A stretch of 64,000 bases of DNA, from the NCBI RefSeq assembly GCF_000697965.2, contig NZ_CP015880.1, positions 2,666,001 to 2,730,000 of the forward strand, read 5' to 3'. Positions within the stretch are counted from its first letter, which is position 1; each line of letters starts with the position of its first letter. Of this stretch, positions 43,663-52,649 are shown one piece after another. The position numbers and the translations under genes are program-made. The notes below the pieces were generated by a model. It searched no databases. It was not told the DNA's origin and saw only the letters and a list, made by a program, of their open reading frames with translations. The DNA comes from Ensifer adhaerens. GTDB taxonomy: Bacteria; Pseudomonadota; Alphaproteobacteria; Rhizobiales; Rhizobiaceae.

Positions 43663-44202
43663 TCAGGCGGCAAGCTTCTGGGACTTCAGCGTCTCCAGAA
43701 TGTTCTGCGGCGAGGAAACGCCATAGGGGTCGCTGTCGCAGTTGTCGGAATAGCCCTCTTCCTCGAACCACTGCTCGACAACGCCGTTGTTGACGACGGC
43801 AGCGTAGCGCCAGGAGCGCATGCCGAAGCCGAGATTGTCCTTGGCGACGAGCATGCCCATCTTGCGGGTGAACTCACCCGAACCGTCCGGGATCAGCTTG
43901 ACGTTTTCGAGGCTCTGGGACTTGCCCCAGGCGTTCATGACGAAAGCGTCGTTGACCGAGATGCAGTAGATTTCGTCAACGCCCTCGGCGCGGAAATCGG
44001 CCGTCAGCTTTTCGAAATCGGGCAGCTGGAAGGTCGAGCAGGTAGGCGTAAACGCGCCCGGCAGCGAGAACAGCACGACGCGCTTGCCTGCGAAGTAATC
44101 GTCGGAGGACACGTCCTCCCAGCGGAACGGGTTCGAGCCGCCAACGGCCTCGTCGCGAACGCGGGTGCGGAACGTTACAGCGGGTACTTTTCTGCCAAGC
44201 AT
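43663..44202 (-). CDS. Peroxiredoxin (Prx5/AhpE-like)
   Basis: Thiol peroxidase of 179 residues. The active site PGAFTPTCSTFQLP gives peroxidatic C55; a possible resolving Cys is in SDNCDSD (about 158). This is the type II/Prx5 family, which reduces H2O2 and alkyl hydroperoxides. I chose the ATG at 44202, since AAAGGAG then sits 6 nt upstream; the ATG at 44208 abuts that ribosome-binding site. It stands alone between the two urease blocks. Confidence 0.92.
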   Translation of the reverse strand: MLGRKVPAVTFRTRVRDEAVGGSNPFRWEDVSSDDYFAGKRVVLFSLPGAFTPTCSTFQLPDFEKLTADFRAEGVDEIYCISVNDAFVMNAWGKSQSLENVKLIPDGSGEFTRKMGMLVAKDNLGFGMRSWRYAAVVNNGVVEQWFEEEGYSDNCDSDPYGVSSPQNILETLKSQKLAA

Positions 44203-44218
44203 CGTCATCTCCTTTGGA

Positions 44219-44312
44219 CCACGATGATTTGGATCGGTTCGACCAAAATCATGAACGTGATCGTCTCTTGTAAGTTAGAGCGGGATACATGCGGAGAACC
44301 GCAAACCGCTCT
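44219..44312. repeat. RIME1-like intergenic palindromic repeat, diverged copy
   Basis: It begins CCACGATGATTTGGATC...GACCAAAATCAT and ends AGAGCGGGATACATGCGG...CCGCTCT. These are the same two palindrome blocks as at 17951-18059, shortened by about 15 bp. It lies upstream of the peroxiredoxin gene. Confidence 0.6.
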
Positions 44313-44433
44313 GGCGCAGCTCTCGGTCGGCAGGTCTTGGGAGGATTGCTGGCAACCGAGGAAGGTCAGCCGTCTTCCTATCGGATATTGCGCTGCGACG
44401 CAGCACGAAAGGCCCCAATTCACATGCGAACAT

Positions 44434-44462
44434 GGCAGCCATGCGGTGGCCGCATGGCTGCC
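44434..44462. repeat. Perfect 13-bp stem hairpin
   Basis: GGCAGCCATGCGG and CCGCATGGCTGCC flank a 3-nt loop. It is followed by two near-identical direct repeats CTGCCAATCA(C/T)TGC at about 44464-44491, just beyond the stop of the TIGR02117 gene. It may end or protect the ureDABC transcript. Confidence 0.6.
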
Positions 44463-44492
44463 GCCTGCCAATCACTGCCTGCCAATCATTGC

Positions 44493-45164
44493 TCAATTGT
44501 GGAGCCGCAGCGACAGCCCGAGGCTTGGCGGGACCGGGTTCCACAGGCCCGTTCGCAAGCCCGCCTCACGCAACGCGCGCGCCGTCCATGTGTTGCAGCC
44601 GAAAAGCGCGTTGAAGCTGCCTCCGGCCTCGAAGAAGCGGTCGTTGCCATTGTAGGAAAAACCCTCGATCGAAACGACAGCTCCGGCCTCGCGGGTGAAG
44701 CTTTCGGCAATAAAGCCGAGCAGCCGATCGTATCCCGCTTCGTCCAGCTCGAAGCCGGTGACGGCAGCCTGCGGCTCGACGATCCGACCGGCGATATCCA
44801 CATGCATCACCGAGCGGTCGACGGTCAGCGCCTTGAACACGGGCCCGGGCTTCAGCTCAGACCAGGTCGGCGTTTCCAGATAGAAGGACCGCCCGCCCCA
44901 GCCAAAGATCAGCCATTCAGCCTGCGGATGCGCAAGCGGCACGCCGGCCGCCTCGACAAAGCCGAACCGCGCTCGAATCTCGTCCGTCAGGGGTATGGCG
45001 ATGTCCGTGTGGATCGGGCCGGAAAGCAGAAGGATGCGCGTGCCCCCTGCTCCCGCAGCGGAGGCGGAAACCGGCAGGAGCGGCAGCGGCAGCAAGGTTC
45101 CGGCAACGATGGCAAGTATCGCCGCCAGTAGGCCGAAGAAAGCCCATTTCAGGCCACGCTTCAT
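44493..45164 (-). CDS. TIGR02117/DUF2459 protein of the urease region
   Basis: 223 residues with an N-terminal membrane anchor or signal (about 5-37) and a periplasmic domain. Motifs are SGPIHTDIAIPL, FGWGGRSFYLETPTW, MHVDI, SYNGNDRFFEAGGSFN and CNTWTARALREAG. The conserved His, Asn and Cys/Thr look enzyme-like, but no activity is established that I know of. The family was named for its occurrence beside urease genes. Here it follows ureC by 17 bp in the same operon. Confidence 0.82.
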   Translation of the reverse strand: MKRGLKWAFFGLLAAILAIVAGTLLPLPLLPVSASAAGAGGTRILLLSGPIHTDIAIPLTDEIRARFGFVEAAGVPLAHPQAEWLIFGWGGRSFYLETPTWSELKPGPVFKALTVDRSVMHVDIAGRIVEPQAAVTGFELDEAGYDRLLGFIAESFTREAGAVVSIEGFSYNGNDRFFEAGGSFNALFGCNTWTARALREAGLRTGLWNPVPPSLGLSLRLHN

Positions 45165-45181
45165 TCCCTGTCCCTGCTTGT

Positions 45182-46894
45182 TCAGAATAGGAAATAGCGC
45201 TGTGCCATCGGCACGACCGTCGCCGGCTCGCAGGTCAGAAGCTCACCGTCGGCGCGCACCTCATAGGTCTCCGGATCGACCTCGATATGCGGCAGCAGGT
45301 TGTTGTGGATCATCGATGCCTTGCCGATGCCGCCACGGGTGTTGCGGACCGCCACAAGCTGCTTGGCAACGCCGAGCTTGGCGGCAAGGCCGGCGTCGAG
45401 CGAGGCCTGCGACACGAAGGTTACAGACGAACTCGTGCGGTTCTTGCCGTAGGCGGCAAACATCGGCCGGTAGTGCACCGGCTGCGGCGTCGGGATGGAG
45501 GCATTCGGATCGCCCATGGGTGCCATCGCGATCGAGCCGCCGAGAAGCACGAAGTCGGGCTTCACGCCGAAGAAGGCTGGGTTCCAGAGGACGAGATCGG
45601 CGCGCTTGCCGACCTCGATGGAGCCGATCTCATGGCTGAGGCCGTGGGCGATCGCCGGATTGATCGTGTATTTGGCGATATAGCGCTTCACCCGGAAATT
45701 GTCGTTGTCGCCGGTTTCCTGCGGCAGCGGCCCGCGCTGACGCTTCATCTTGTCGGCAGTCTGCCAGGTGCGGATCGCCACTTCGCCGACGCGGCCCATG
45801 GCCTGGCTGTCAGACGAGATGATCGAGAAGGCGCCGATATCATGCAGGATGTCCTCGGCCGCGATCGTTTCCTTGCGGATGCGGCTCTCGGCAAAGGCGA
45901 TGTCCTCGGGGATCGAGGGCGACAGGTGATGGCAGACCATCAGCATGTCCAGATGCTCGGCAAGCGTATTCTTGGTGTAGGGCCGCGTCGGATTGGTCGA
46001 GGACGGAATGACGTTCGGCTGGCCGCAGATCTTGATGATGTCGGGGGCGTGGCCGCCGCCGGCCCCTTCCGTGTGGAAGGCATGGATGGTGCGGCCCTTG
46101 ATCGCCGCGATCGTATCCTCGACGAAGCCGCTCTCGTTCAAGGTGTCCGTATGGATCATCACCTGCACGTCGTATTCGTCGGCGACACCGAGGCAGCAAT
46201 CGATCGCCGCCGGCGTCGAGCCCCAGTCCTCATGCAATTTCAGCGAGGTGGCGCCAGCGAGCACCATTTCCACCAGCGCGCCCGGCCGCGACGCATTGCC
46301 CTTGCCGGCAAAGGCGATGTTCATCGGGAAGCCGTCGGCCGCCTCGATCATGCGGGCGAGATGCCAGGGACCGGAGGTGCAGGTGGTGGCGAGCGTGCCA
46401 TGGCCCGGCCCGGCGCCGCCTCCAAGCATGGTCGTAAGCCCGCTCACCAGCGCTTCCTCGATCTGTTGCGGGCAGATGTAATGAATGTGGCTGTCCATGC
46501 CGCCCGCGGTGATGATCTTGCCTTCGCCCGCGATGACCTCCGTGCCGGGACCGACGATGACGGTGACGCCCGGTTGCGTGTCCGGGTTGCCGGCCTTGCC
46601 GATGCCGGCGATGCGTCCGTCCTTGAGGCCGATATCCGCTTTGACGATGCCCCAGTGATCGACGATCAGCGCATTGGTGATGACGGTGTCGACGGCGCCC
46701 TCGGCGCGTGTCGCCTGGCTCTGCCCCATGCCGTCGCGAATGACCTTGCCGCCACCGAACTTCACCTCCTCGCCATAGGTCGTGAAGTCCTTCTCCACCT
46801 CGACGAAAAGTTCGGTGTCAGCGAGCCGCACCTTGTCGCCGACCGTCGGGCCGAACATGTTGGCATAGGCCGCGCGCGACATCTTGTAGGGCAT
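45182..46894 (-). CDS. ureC: Urease catalytic subunit alpha
   Basis: 570-residue nickel enzyme subunit hydrolysing urea to ammonia and carbamate. The active site is complete: H136 and H138, carbamylated K219, H248, H274 and D362, with flap C321-H322 (MVCHHLSP). The length matches bacterial UreC. It lies after the GT29-like gene and before the TIGR02117 gene. Confidence 0.97.
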   Translation of the reverse strand: MPYKMSRAAYANMFGPTVGDKVRLADTELFVEVEKDFTTYGEEVKFGGGKVIRDGMGQSQATRAEGAVDTVITNALIVDHWGIVKADIGLKDGRIAGIGKAGNPDTQPGVTVIVGPGTEVIAGEGKIITAGGMDSHIHYICPQQIEEALVSGLTTMLGGGAGPGHGTLATTCTSGPWHLARMIEAADGFPMNIAFAGKGNASRPGALVEMVLAGATSLKLHEDWGSTPAAIDCCLGVADEYDVQVMIHTDTLNESGFVEDTIAAIKGRTIHAFHTEGAGGGHAPDIIKICGQPNVIPSSTNPTRPYTKNTLAEHLDMLMVCHHLSPSIPEDIAFAESRIRKETIAAEDILHDIGAFSIISSDSQAMGRVGEVAIRTWQTADKMKRQRGPLPQETGDNDNFRVKRYIAKYTINPAIAHGLSHEIGSIEVGKRADLVLWNPAFFGVKPDFVLLGGSIAMAPMGDPNASIPTPQPVHYRPMFAAYGKNRTSSSVTFVSQASLDAGLAAKLGVAKQLVAVRNTRGGIGKASMIHNNLLPHIEVDPETYEVRADGELLTCEPATVVPMAQRYFLF

Positions 46895-46897
46895 GGT

Positions 46898-47542
46898 TCA
46901 GGCTCCTTGGGACGAAGTAGAAATGGGATGGAGGCGGCGAAGACGGCCGCTGGCTGCAAGCGCATCGACATGGCGGCGCTCGGCGGCGAAGGGATGCCAT
47001 TCCCAACCGACATGGCCGAAGCCGGCAAGAACGACCTCGTCGTCGGGTGTCGCTAGATGCGCGAGCACATCGGCAATCACGATCATCCCGCTCGATGGAA
47101 CGACATAAGGGGCCGGCGAAAAGCCGGCGAGATCCTGCTCCACCTGGTCGTGCACATCGACCGGGACGACGCGAAAGCCGCGGTTGGTCGAACGGGCGAA
47201 GCTCTCGAAACCGACAGTGTAATCGTCGCAGAAATCGTCGAGGTCCGGATGCGTTTCCGCAAGCCCGGCGCGCATGGCGGCAAACTTCGCGCCGGAGCGA
47301 ACGCACCATATCTCCCGCGCCTGGCGCACGGCGGCATTCGTCTTCCAGCGACCACCGCCGAGCATGGAAATCCCCGGGCGTCCGGTATTGCAGACCGCGA
47401 CGATATCGGTCCTGTGGCCGCTGGCGCCGACAGAGCGGCAATCGTTGAAGCGCACGACGAGATCGGCGGCATCGATCGTTGCGCCGGCGCCGTCAGGCAC
47501 CTCGCCATTGCCCACGATCATGATGACGCGGCGAGCCTGCAA
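46898..47542 (-). CDS. GT29/sialyltransferase-like protein of the urease operon
   Basis: 214 residues without a signal peptide. IVGNGEVPDG (9-18) and ADLVVRFNDCRSVG (26-39) resemble the sialyl L-motif of family GT29. PSSGMIVIADVLAH (149-162) resembles the S-motif (PSTGM). H183 and E188 in WHPFAAERRHV resemble the terminal motifs. It could therefore use CMP-linked sugars, or be a relic of that fold. The start is a TTG at 47542 backed by AAGGGA; an ATG at 47521 is the alternative. It sits 3 bp after the LprI-like gene and 3 bp before ureC. Confidence 0.72.
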   Translation of the reverse strand: MQARRVIMIVGNGEVPDGAGATIDAADLVVRFNDCRSVGASGHRTDIVAVCNTGRPGISMLGGGRWKTNAAVRQAREIWCVRSGAKFAAMRAGLAETHPDLDDFCDDYTVGFESFARSTNRGFRVVPVDVHDQVEQDLAGFSPAPYVVPSSGMIVIADVLAHLATPDDEVVLAGFGHVGWEWHPFAAERRHVDALAASGRLRRLHPISTSSQGA

Positions 47543-47545
47543 TGG

Positions 47546-47956
47546 TCAGTTCCCTTGAGCTTCGAGAAATTCGTTGAGTTCGGCGGTACGCTTCTGCGTG
47601 AGCTGGGCAAGGCAGCCTGAAACCAGCATCGGCTCGGCCTGGCCGCCACGGGCCTGGAAACCGGCCAGCTCGCATTGTCCGTCCCGATAGCCGATCCAGG
47701 CGCGCTGCGTCGTCTTCAGCGCCTCGACCGCGCCGATATCGGCGCCTTCCAGCTCCTTGTCGACCTTCTGCGCCGCCGTCATCGCCTGCCTGTAGACCGC
47801 ATTCAGTTCCGCGTCCGCCGCTTCGTATTCCCGGTAGGCGCAGTCATTCAGATCCGGCTGAGCCATCGCATTCGCGCAATCCACGTCCGGCTCATCCTCG
47901 GCGAGCGCCGGGGTGGCAAGCACCAGAAGCAAACCGAGAACCGGCAGCACTCTCAT
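47546..47956 (-). CDS. LprI/DUF1311-like periplasmic protein
   Basis: 136 residues with a signal peptide cleaved after ALA (17-19). The mature domain has four cysteines (C27, C39, C95, C115) that probably form two disulfides. The LprI/DUF1311 pattern ([31 protein letters not shown]) is visible. Some family members inhibit lysozyme; that is not shown here. The start overlaps the ureB stop in an ATGA junction. Confidence 0.82.
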   Translation of the reverse strand: MRVLPVLGLLLVLATPALAEDEPDVDCANAMAQPDLNDCAYREYEAADAELNAVYRQAMTAAQKVDKELEGADIGAVEALKTTQRAWIGYRDGQCELAGFQARGGQAEPMLVSGCLAQLTQKRTAELNEFLEAQGN

Positions 47957-48258
47957 AGCTTGCCCATCACCTGCTGGCGGAAGCCATAGACCTCGCGCTT
48001 GCCGGAAAGCGGTATCAGCGTCACCTGGCGCGTCTGGCCCGGCTCGAACCGCACGGCCGTGCCGGCGGGAATGTCGAGCCGGCAGCCGTAGGCTGCTTTC
48101 CTGTCAAACTGCAGCCCCGCATTGGTTTCGGCGAAGTGATAGTGGCTGCCGACCTGGATCGGGCGGTCGCCGGTGTTGGCAACCTCAATCGTCGCCGTGT
48201 CGAGACCGGCATTGAGCTCGATCTCTCCGGCCGCAGCAATGATTTCTCCTGGGATCAT
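47953..48258 (-). CDS. ureB: Urease subunit beta
   Basis: 101-residue structural subunit ([47 protein letters not shown]). It is present as a separate small gene, as in most bacteria. It lies 98 bp after ureA. Confidence 0.96.
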   Translation of the reverse strand: MIPGEIIAAAGEIELNAGLDTATIEVANTGDRPIQVGSHYHFAETNAGLQFDRKAAYGCRLDIPAGTAVRFEPGQTRQVTLIPLSGKREVYGFRQQVMGKL

Positions 48259-48356
48259 GGTCTTCTCCTCAAGCCGCCCTCGGCCGGCCGCATGCTTTTA
48301 TCCCGCGTTCAGGCCTCAGGCACCCTGCGCCAACAAGCCACGTACTCACCTCACGC

Positions 48357-48659
48357 TTAGCGGATCGGCTCGTGCACGGTGACGAGCTTGGTCCCGTCAG
48401 GAAACGTCGCCTCGATCTGGATGTCGTGGATCATCTCGGGGATTCCCTCCATCACCTGATCGCGCGTCAGCACCTGGGCGCCCGCCTCCATCAGTTCGGC
48501 AACCGAGCGCCCGTCGCGCGCGCCCTCGACGACGAAATCGGTGATCAGCGCGATCGCTTCGGGATGGTTGAGTTTCACGCCGCGCTCCAGGCGCCTGCGG
48601 GCGACCATGGCCGCCATCGAAATCAGCAGTTTGTCTTTCTCGCGCGGGGTAAGATTCAT
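48357..48659 (-). CDS. ureA: Urease subunit gamma
   Basis: 100-residue structural subunit ([59 protein letters not shown]). It lies 123 bp after ureD; that gap holds a palindromic repeat. Confidence 0.97.
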   Translation of the reverse strand: MNLTPREKDKLLISMAAMVARRRLERGVKLNHPEAIALITDFVVEGARDGRSVAELMEAGAQVLTRDQVMEGIPEMIHDIQIEATFPDGTKLVTVHEPIR

Positions 48660-48680
48660 GCGTCGCCACCGGTTGTTCGT

Positions 48681-48785
48681 GAAGCAATTTCCTGGAAATC
48701 TGCGAAGCGGTCTTCCGCCAGGAATTACAAAGTTTCAATGCGTTAGATCATTTCACTGTTTCAAATAAAAATGTGAAACGAGCTA
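48681..48785. repeat. Second rhizobial palindromic repeat family, copy 3
   Basis: GAAGCAATTTCCTGG...CCAGGAATTA, then AGTTTCAATGCGTTAGATCATTT, then TTCAAATAAAAATGTGAAA. The order and short matches resemble the copy at 25047-25140. It fills the ureD-ureA gap and touches the ureD stop. Confidence 0.5.
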
Positions 48786-49616
48786 GAGAACCCAGACTTT
48801 CGGCACAGTCTTCTGCATGCGCAAGTGCGAAATAACCGGGATGAGGATTTTTCTGAGCGCGAAGCCATCCGGCGCCACGAAACGGGCAACCAGCTTGTCG
48901 CGGCCATGGACCTGAAAATGGCTGATGCCGACGCACGCTGCGCCATCGACGAGCGACCGAAGACGCGGCAGCAAGGGTTCGCAGTCGGGACCGACATGGA
49001 GCAGCGTGGCGAAGGCGGCCCCACCATCGAGCACCGCCTTGCGCTGACTGAGGCGCGCGACCTCTCCTGATAGCGCCAGATTGTCCGCATGCAGCAGCTT
49101 GCCCTCGACGCGGATACGCCAGCGATCGCGGAAGAGCCCGGTTTCAACCGCCTCGCCCATCGCCTTGCGACCGAGCAGAACCGCTTCCACCGCGAGAAAC
49201 GTCGCGTCGGCAGCAAGCTCCACCTCCAGCGAGCGCGACAGCGAGGCACGGTCGAAGAGGATCGTCTCCTGTGGCAACCAGTCGACACGCGCGCCGGCGG
49301 CAACCTCGATGCGCGTTTTCACTTCGACGGTATCGGCGCTCGCCTTATAGATCTTCTCGCAGGCCTGCGTCGTCACCGTCACGTCCGTTCCAGCCCCTGC
49401 CGCAACCTCCCAGACCATGCGGTCGCCGCCGGTGAGGCCGCCGGAGGAATTGATGAGCACTGCCTCCATCGAGGTGTCGAAGGTCTTTGGCAGGCGGATC
49501 TTGGCGCAGCCTTCCTGGTAGAGTTCGGCAATGCGGCTGTGGCCGAGCGCCGCCTTGGCGACCACCCGTCCCTTGCCCCAGGCCCGCTGCGGGGCGATGC
49601 GTGCTGCCTTGTCCAT
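48783..49616 (-). CDS. ureD: Urease accessory protein UreD
   Basis: 277-residue beta-helical scaffold that binds apo-urease and UreF/UreG during nickel insertion. Family motifs are [23 protein letters not shown] and [11 protein letters not shown]. It is the first gene of the ureDAB-LprI-GT29-ureC-TIGR02117 operon; the promoter should lie in the 175 bp upstream, where I see no clear operator. Confidence 0.95.
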   Translation of the reverse strand: MDKAARIAPQRAWGKGRVVAKAALGHSRIAELYQEGCAKIRLPKTFDTSMEAVLINSSGGLTGGDRMVWEVAAGAGTDVTVTTQACEKIYKASADTVEVKTRIEVAAGARVDWLPQETILFDRASLSRSLEVELAADATFLAVEAVLLGRKAMGEAVETGLFRDRWRIRVEGKLLHADNLALSGEVARLSQRKAVLDGGAAFATLLHVGPDCEPLLPRLRSLVDGAACVGISHFQVHGRDKLVARFVAPDGFALRKILIPVISHLRMQKTVPKVWVL

Positions 49617-49791
49617 GTCAGACCGCTAAGCGGCGTCCTTCATTTTCGACGCGGCGCCCCATAGGCGCGATCGCCTTATCTTGGCGCTATCGTCCGCATC
49701 GCGGCACGACAAGTCAAGTTATTGTTTTGCAAAGAAAATCGTCAGCATGCCGCATTTCCGTGCAGGCCTTGCGCAGAAAACGGGCAGCCGC

Positions 49792-50766
49792 CTACGCCAC
49801 GCGATCCGGCGGTTCGCGACCGTCGAAAAACGCCGTGATATTGTCGGCCACCTTCATGCCCATGGCGACGCGCGTCTCCTCCGTGGCACTGCCGAGATGT
49901 GGAAGCAGCACGACATTTTCCAGCCCGCGCAGACGTTCCGGCACGTTCGGCTCCGCCTCGAAGACATCGAGCCCGGCGCCGCGGATGACGCCGTTTTCGA
50001 GCGCCGCAATCAGCGCCGGCTCGTCGATCACATCACCCCGCGCCGTGTTGACGAGGTAGGCGCCCTTTTTCATCAGCGCCAGCCGTTCGGCGTTGATCAG
50101 GTGACGGTTTTCGCCGCCGCCGGGGCAATGGAGCGACACGAAGTCTGCAACCTTCAATACGTCCTCGACCGTGTCGAGTTGACGCGCACCGTAGCGGCTT
50201 GCCTCGGCCGGGTCGATGCGCGAGCGATTGTAGAAGACGACATCCATGTCGAAGCCGAAATGACAGCGCTTGGCCATGGCCTTGCCGATGCGGCCGAAGC
50301 CGATGATGCCGAGCGTCTTGCCGGTGATCTTGCCGCCGATCATGTGGGTCGGCCGCCATCCACTCCATTCGCCGGCCCGTACCTGCCGCTCGCCCTCGCC
50401 TGCCCGCCGCGCGACCGCAAGCAGCAACGTCATGGCGATGTCGGCGGTGCAATCTGTGAGAACGCCGGGCGTGTTGGTGACGACGATGTCGGCAGCCTTG
50501 GCGGCCGCGACGTCGATGTGATTGTAGCCGACGCCATAGTTGCCGAGGATCTTCGCGCGGAGGCCGCCACCGGCGAAGAGGTCGGCCGGAAGTCGATCAG
50601 AAACTGTCGGAAGAACGGCGTCATAGGTCCGGAGTGCTTCAGCCAGTTCTGCAGCCGTCAGAGGCACGTCCCCTTCGTTCAAGGTGACGTCGAAGCGTTC
50701 GGCAAGCACCTGCTCCACCGCCGCCGGCCAACGACGGGTGAGGAGAATGCGGGGTTTCGAGCTCAT
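49792..50766 (-). CDS. D-isomer 2-hydroxyacid dehydrogenase (glyoxylate/hydroxypyruvate reductase type)
   Basis: NAD(P)H-dependent enzyme of 324 residues. The Rossmann motif is GKTLGIIGFGRIG. The catalytic Arg is in VNTARGDVID, the Glu in DVFEAEP and the His in LLPHLGSAT. The sequence style matches GyaR-type glyoxylate reductases; hydroxypyruvate or other 2-keto acids are also possible. It is probably a single-gene unit. Confidence 0.88.
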   Translation of the reverse strand: MSSKPRILLTRRWPAAVEQVLAERFDVTLNEGDVPLTAAELAEALRTYDAVLPTVSDRLPADLFAGGGLRAKILGNYGVGYNHIDVAAAKAADIVVTNTPGVLTDCTADIAMTLLLAVARRAGEGERQVRAGEWSGWRPTHMIGGKITGKTLGIIGFGRIGKAMAKRCHFGFDMDVVFYNRSRIDPAEASRYGARQLDTVEDVLKVADFVSLHCPGGGENRHLINAERLALMKKGAYLVNTARGDVIDEPALIAALENGVIRGAGLDVFEAEPNVPERLRGLENVVLLPHLGSATEETRVAMGMKVADNITAFFDGREPPDRVA

Positions 50767-50854
50767 GCCTGCCTCCGGATCAGAATCGCTGCGAGATAGT
50801 GCACGAAACGGCGCGACGCGACAGCTATCTCGACAAGCGAAACACCTATCACGA

Positions 50855-50887
50855 AAAGCAAAAAAGAGGCGCCGTTGCGGGCGCCTC
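50855..50887 (-). terminator. Intrinsic terminator after the peroxidase gene
   Basis: On the minus strand, the perfect stem GAGGCGCC/GGCGCCTC is followed by TTTTTTGCTTTT, about 20 nt after the stop. Confidence 0.9.
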
Positions 50888-50906
50888 TTCTCGGGCTTCG
50901 GACATG

Positions 50907-51917
50907 TCAGGCCTTGGCGAAGGCGAGCAGGTCGGCGTTGAGCTGGTCCTTGTGGGTGTCGGTAATGCCGTGCGGTGCGCCGGCATAGACCTTGAGCTCC
51001 GCATGCGGCACCAGCGTCTTCGAGGCCCGTGCAGCCGCATCGATCGGCACGATCTGATCGTCGTCGCCATGGATGATCAAGGTCGGCACGTCGAACTTCT
51101 TCAGGTCCTCGGTAAAGTCGGTCTGCGAGAAGGCGACGATCGAGTCATAAGTGTTCTTGTGTCCCCCCATCATGCCCTGCAGCCAGAAACTGTCGATCAT
51201 GCCCTGAGAGGCGATCGCGCCCGGGCGGTTGAAGCCGAAGAACGGACCGGACGCGATGTCGCGGTAGAGCTTCGAGCGATCCTTCAGGCTTGCCGCCTGC
51301 AGGCCGTCGAAGACTTCCTTCGGCAGGCCGCCGGGGTTCCTGTCGGTCTTGACCATCAGCGGCGGCACGGCCGAGATCAAACCGGCCCTGGCGATCCGGC
51401 TGGTGCCGTGGCGGCCGATATAGCGGCTGATTTCGCCGCCGCCAGTCGAAAACCCGGCAAGGAAGACACCCTTGAGATCGAGCGCGTTGATCAGATCCGC
51501 GAGGTCGTCGGCATAGTGGTCCATGTCGTTGCCGTCCCACGGCTGCGACGAGCGGCCGTGGCCGCGGCGGTCATGGGTGACGACGCGGAAGCCGTTGGCG
51601 GCAAGGTGGAAGGCCTGCGCCTCCCAGCTGTCGGACGACAGCGGCCAGCCGTGGCTGAGCACGACGACCGGGCCATCCTTCGGACCCCAGTCCTTGTAAT
51701 AGATCTCGACGCCATCGCGGGTGATGATGCGGCTGCCCATGGTGTTTTCTCCCTTAGTGCCGGAGGCGCCGGCGGTTGCTGCGGTGGTGGATGCGGCCTT
51801 GGCCGACGTGTTCATGGCATTGACCGCGGCTGCGGTGGCGGCAGCGCCAAAGGCGGCCGAGAGAACCGTGCGGCGGGAGATGCCGTTGGCTTCGGTCTTG
51901 CTGATTGCCTTGCTCAT
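50907..51917 (-). CDS. cpo: Tat-exported alpha/beta hydrolase, non-haem chloroperoxidase type
   Basis: A 336-residue alpha/beta hydrolase with a twin-arginine signal (SRRTVLS, R15-R16, hydrophobic 18-33, AKA at 39-41). The catalytic triad is S157 in GFSTGGG, an Asp in [10 protein letters not shown] and a His in GAPHGI. The S. meliloti homologue is known as a secreted peroxidase induced by oxidative stress. Divergence from an OhrR-type regulator fits organic-peroxide control. Perhydrolase/esterase activity is likely as in the family. Confidence 0.88.
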   Translation of the reverse strand: MSKAISKTEANGISRRTVLSAAFGAAATAAAVNAMNTSAKAASTTAATAGASGTKGENTMGSRIITRDGVEIYYKDWGPKDGPVVVLSHGWPLSSDSWEAQAFHLAANGFRVVTHDRRGHGRSSQPWDGNDMDHYADDLADLINALDLKGVFLAGFSTGGGEISRYIGRHGTSRIARAGLISAVPPLMVKTDRNPGGLPKEVFDGLQAASLKDRSKLYRDIASGPFFGFNRPGAIASQGMIDSFWLQGMMGGHKNTYDSIVAFSQTDFTEDLKKFDVPTLIIHGDDDQIVPIDAAARASKTLVPHAELKVYAGAPHGITDTHKDQLNADLLAFAKA

Positions 51918-51971
51918 GGAAACGCTCCTTCTTCCCTGCGGTCACACCGCTGTTAAATACTTAGCGTTTAA

Positions 51972-51984
51972 ATCGTGCGCGACT
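51972..51984. promoter_or_regulatory. OhrR operator-like repeat 1
   Basis: ATCGTGCGCGACT is the most diverged of three related dyads between cpo and ohrR. It lies closest to cpo. Confidence 0.4.
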
Positions 51985-52012
51985 TATGTGGATTTATGTC
52001 GCTACCGATTAG

Positions 52013-52024
52013 ATCGTGCACAAT
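52013..52024. promoter_or_regulatory. OhrR operator-like repeat 2
   Basis: ATCGTGCACAAT is palindromic apart from one base and shares ATCGTG with the sites at 51972 and 52067. Confidence 0.5.
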
Positions 52025-52066
52025 ATTTATACCGTAGCCGCGCTATAGTCAATGTCTTGCGATTAT

Positions 52067-52078
52067 ATCGTGAACGAT
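52067..52078. promoter_or_regulatory. OhrR operator-like repeat 3
   Basis: ATCGTGAACGAT has perfect arms ATCGT/ACGAT and lies 29 bp before the ohrR start. It would allow autorepression. Confidence 0.55.
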
Positions 52079-52107
52079 TTATTTTGAGAGCATGACAGGA
52101 GAAAGCG

Positions 52108-52560
52108 ATGATTGACACCGATCCCAAGGGCGATGAGGCAATGCTGGCGCTCGATAGTTTCCTGTGCTTTGCGGTCTATTCCGCAAACCACGCCTTCACG
52201 CGCATCTACAAGCCGCTGCTGGAAGAGCTCGATCTCACCTATCCGCAATATCTGGTGATGGTGCTGTTGTGGGAAAAGGACGACCAGACGGTCGGCAGCC
52301 TCGGCGAGCGGCTCTTCCTGGAATCGAGCACTTTGACCCCGATGCTGAAGCGCCTGGAGGCCGCCGGCTACATCGCCCGCGTGCGCGATAAGGCGGACGA
52401 GCGGCAGGTCCGGGTACAATTGACCGAGATGGGCAAGGCGCTGCGGCAGAAGGCAATCGACGTACCCCGCAACCTTGGCGAAGCGACAAAGCTCGGCCCC
52501 GACGATCTCGAGCGACTGCGCGCCGAAGTCTCGTCGCTCAGAGACACGCTATTGAAATAA
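52108..52560 (+). CDS. ohrR: OhrR-type MarR-family peroxide-sensing regulator
   Basis: 150-residue winged-helix repressor. C20 in [22 protein letters not shown] is the conserved reactive Cys of OhrR proteins; its oxidation releases DNA. The wing region is [38 protein letters not shown] precedes the ATG. Divergent position and three shared operator-like sites point to control of cpo and of itself. S. meliloti has more than one OhrR; this copy corresponds to the one beside cpo. Confidence 0.9.
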   Translation: MIDTDPKGDEAMLALDSFLCFAVYSANHAFTRIYKPLLEELDLTYPQYLVMVLLWEKDDQTVGSLGERLFLESSTLTPMLKRLEAAGYIARVRDKADERQVRVQLTEMGKALRQKAIDVPRNLGEATKLGPDDLERLRAEVSSLRDTLLK

Positions 52561-52582
52561 TAGACCGCTGCGCCGAGCATCA

Positions 52583-52615
52583 CCAAAAGAAAAGCCCGGC
52601 GATTGCTCGCCGGGC
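52583..52615 (-). terminator. Intrinsic terminator after the liv binding-protein gene
   Basis: On the minus strand, GCCCGGCGA-GCAA-TCGCCGGGC is followed by TTTTCTTTTGG, about 35 nt after the stop. Confidence 0.9.
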
Positions 52616-52649
52616 CCCAACCACTCGGACACAAGGTCCGAAATCAGAA

